Source: Neptuniibacter sp. (GTDB lineage Bacteria; Pseudomonadota; Gammaproteobacteria; Pseudomonadales; Balneatricaceae). Taken from it: DNA of 5,530 nt. The translations under genes and the position numbers were made by a program. Position 1 is the stretch's first letter; each line of letters opens with the position of its first letter. The notes beneath the pieces were generated by a model. That model was not told the DNA's origin. It made no database searches and worked only from the letters and a program-made list of their open reading frames with translations. Location of the stretch: contig JASBRM010000145.1 of NCBI GenBank assembly GCA_030149405.1, forward strand, positions 1-5,530, given 5' to 3'. Below, one piece after another: positions 5,294 through 5,530 of this stretch.

Positions 5294-5530
5294 TTATTCC
5301 TGCTTCGAAGCAGAACAATAATCCTGCCCAAGCCCGACACCCGTAGCAACAACCTGATCAGCACAACGATCCAGCAAAAGGTACTGCATGCCCAAAAGCA
5401 TACTGCTGACCAGACCCACCATGGTGGTGTTCATTGCCACCCCCATACCTTGAGTCATCTGCTGCATCAGTTGCTTAATATCGGTGATATCCAGATTCTC
5501 CAAGCCGGACACAGAACTGAGCATAAGAAC
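5294..5530 (-). CDS. MotA/TolQ/ExbB-family proton channel protein, C-terminal part
   Basis: The last 78 residues of a gene that enters from the right edge; the start is not in the window. The segment GMGVAMNTTMVGLVSSMLLGMQYLLLD matches the last transmembrane helix region of the ExbB/TolQ/MotA family (G-x-x-x-A-x-x-T-T-x-x-G-L), including the conserved threonine lining the proton path. Before it is a short helix with LENLDITDIKQLMQQM. After the helix only about 25 residues remain, ending in a short soluble tail with two cysteines (DRC and DYC). The protein would pair with the ExbD/TolR-like product encoded next. The match is to the superfamily: whether it is nearer to ExbB, TolQ or MotA, or to a group of its own, cannot be decided from this fragment. 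Its true TolQ and ExbB relatives normally sit beside tolR or exbD plus tonB or tolA, none of which is seen here. Confidence 0.85.
   Translation of the reverse strand, partial: VLMLSSVSGLENLDITDIKQLMQQMTQGMGVAMNTTMVGLVSSMLLGMQYLLLDRCADQVVATGVGLGQDYCSASKQE

Noticed and set aside
4676..5530. Zorya or flagellar MotAB assignment for the channel pair
   Set aside because: The second protein lacks an OmpA-like peptidoglycan-binding domain and no ZorC/D/E-type helicase or nuclease gene is in the window; the downstream genes encode envelope proteins.

Overview
The window looks like the chromosome of a free-living, motile gammaproteobacterium, probably marine. This is inferred from the chemotaxis genes, the outer-membrane-type lipoprotein, the periplasmic MsrAB and the moderate GC content with AT-rich spacers. 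No phage, transposon, CRISPR, tRNA or rRNA signal was seen. Seven of the eight genes lie on the minus strand; only msrAB is on the plus strand.

Left block (1-1057, minus). A chemosensory operon reads right to left: a small STAS-domain protein, a single-domain CheY-type receiver, then the start of a CheA histidine kinase that runs off the left edge. Gaps are 29 and 9 bases, so the three genes are probably co-transcribed. The order STAS-CheY-CheA suggests that a STAS partner switch is wired into a chemotaxis-like pathway.

Centre (1058-2560). An AT-rich 336-base divergent spacer separates the che operon from a plus-strand gene for an exported MsrA-MsrB fusion, which repairs both epimers of methionine sulfoxide in the envelope. 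A strong hairpin terminator follows it and probably serves both converging transcripts.

Right-centre (2560-3446, minus). A solitary histidine-biosynthesis isomerase (HisA) has a sequence much closer to the fungal/plant HIS6 type than to ordinary bacterial HisA. It is not in a his operon. Its real start is probably the ATG at 3330. A weak promoter with two short inverted repeats lies just upstream.

Right block (3447-5530, minus). A tightly packed four-gene operon runs in from the right edge: the C-terminal end of a MotA/TolQ/ExbB-type proton channel protein, an ExbD/TolR-like protein with an unusual periplasmic domain, a two-helix membrane protein with a soluble domain, and a lipoprotein. The last two are unrecognised. 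Together they look like an uncharacterised proton-driven envelope machine reaching from the inner membrane to an outer-membrane lipoprotein. This is the best candidate here for an undescribed system.
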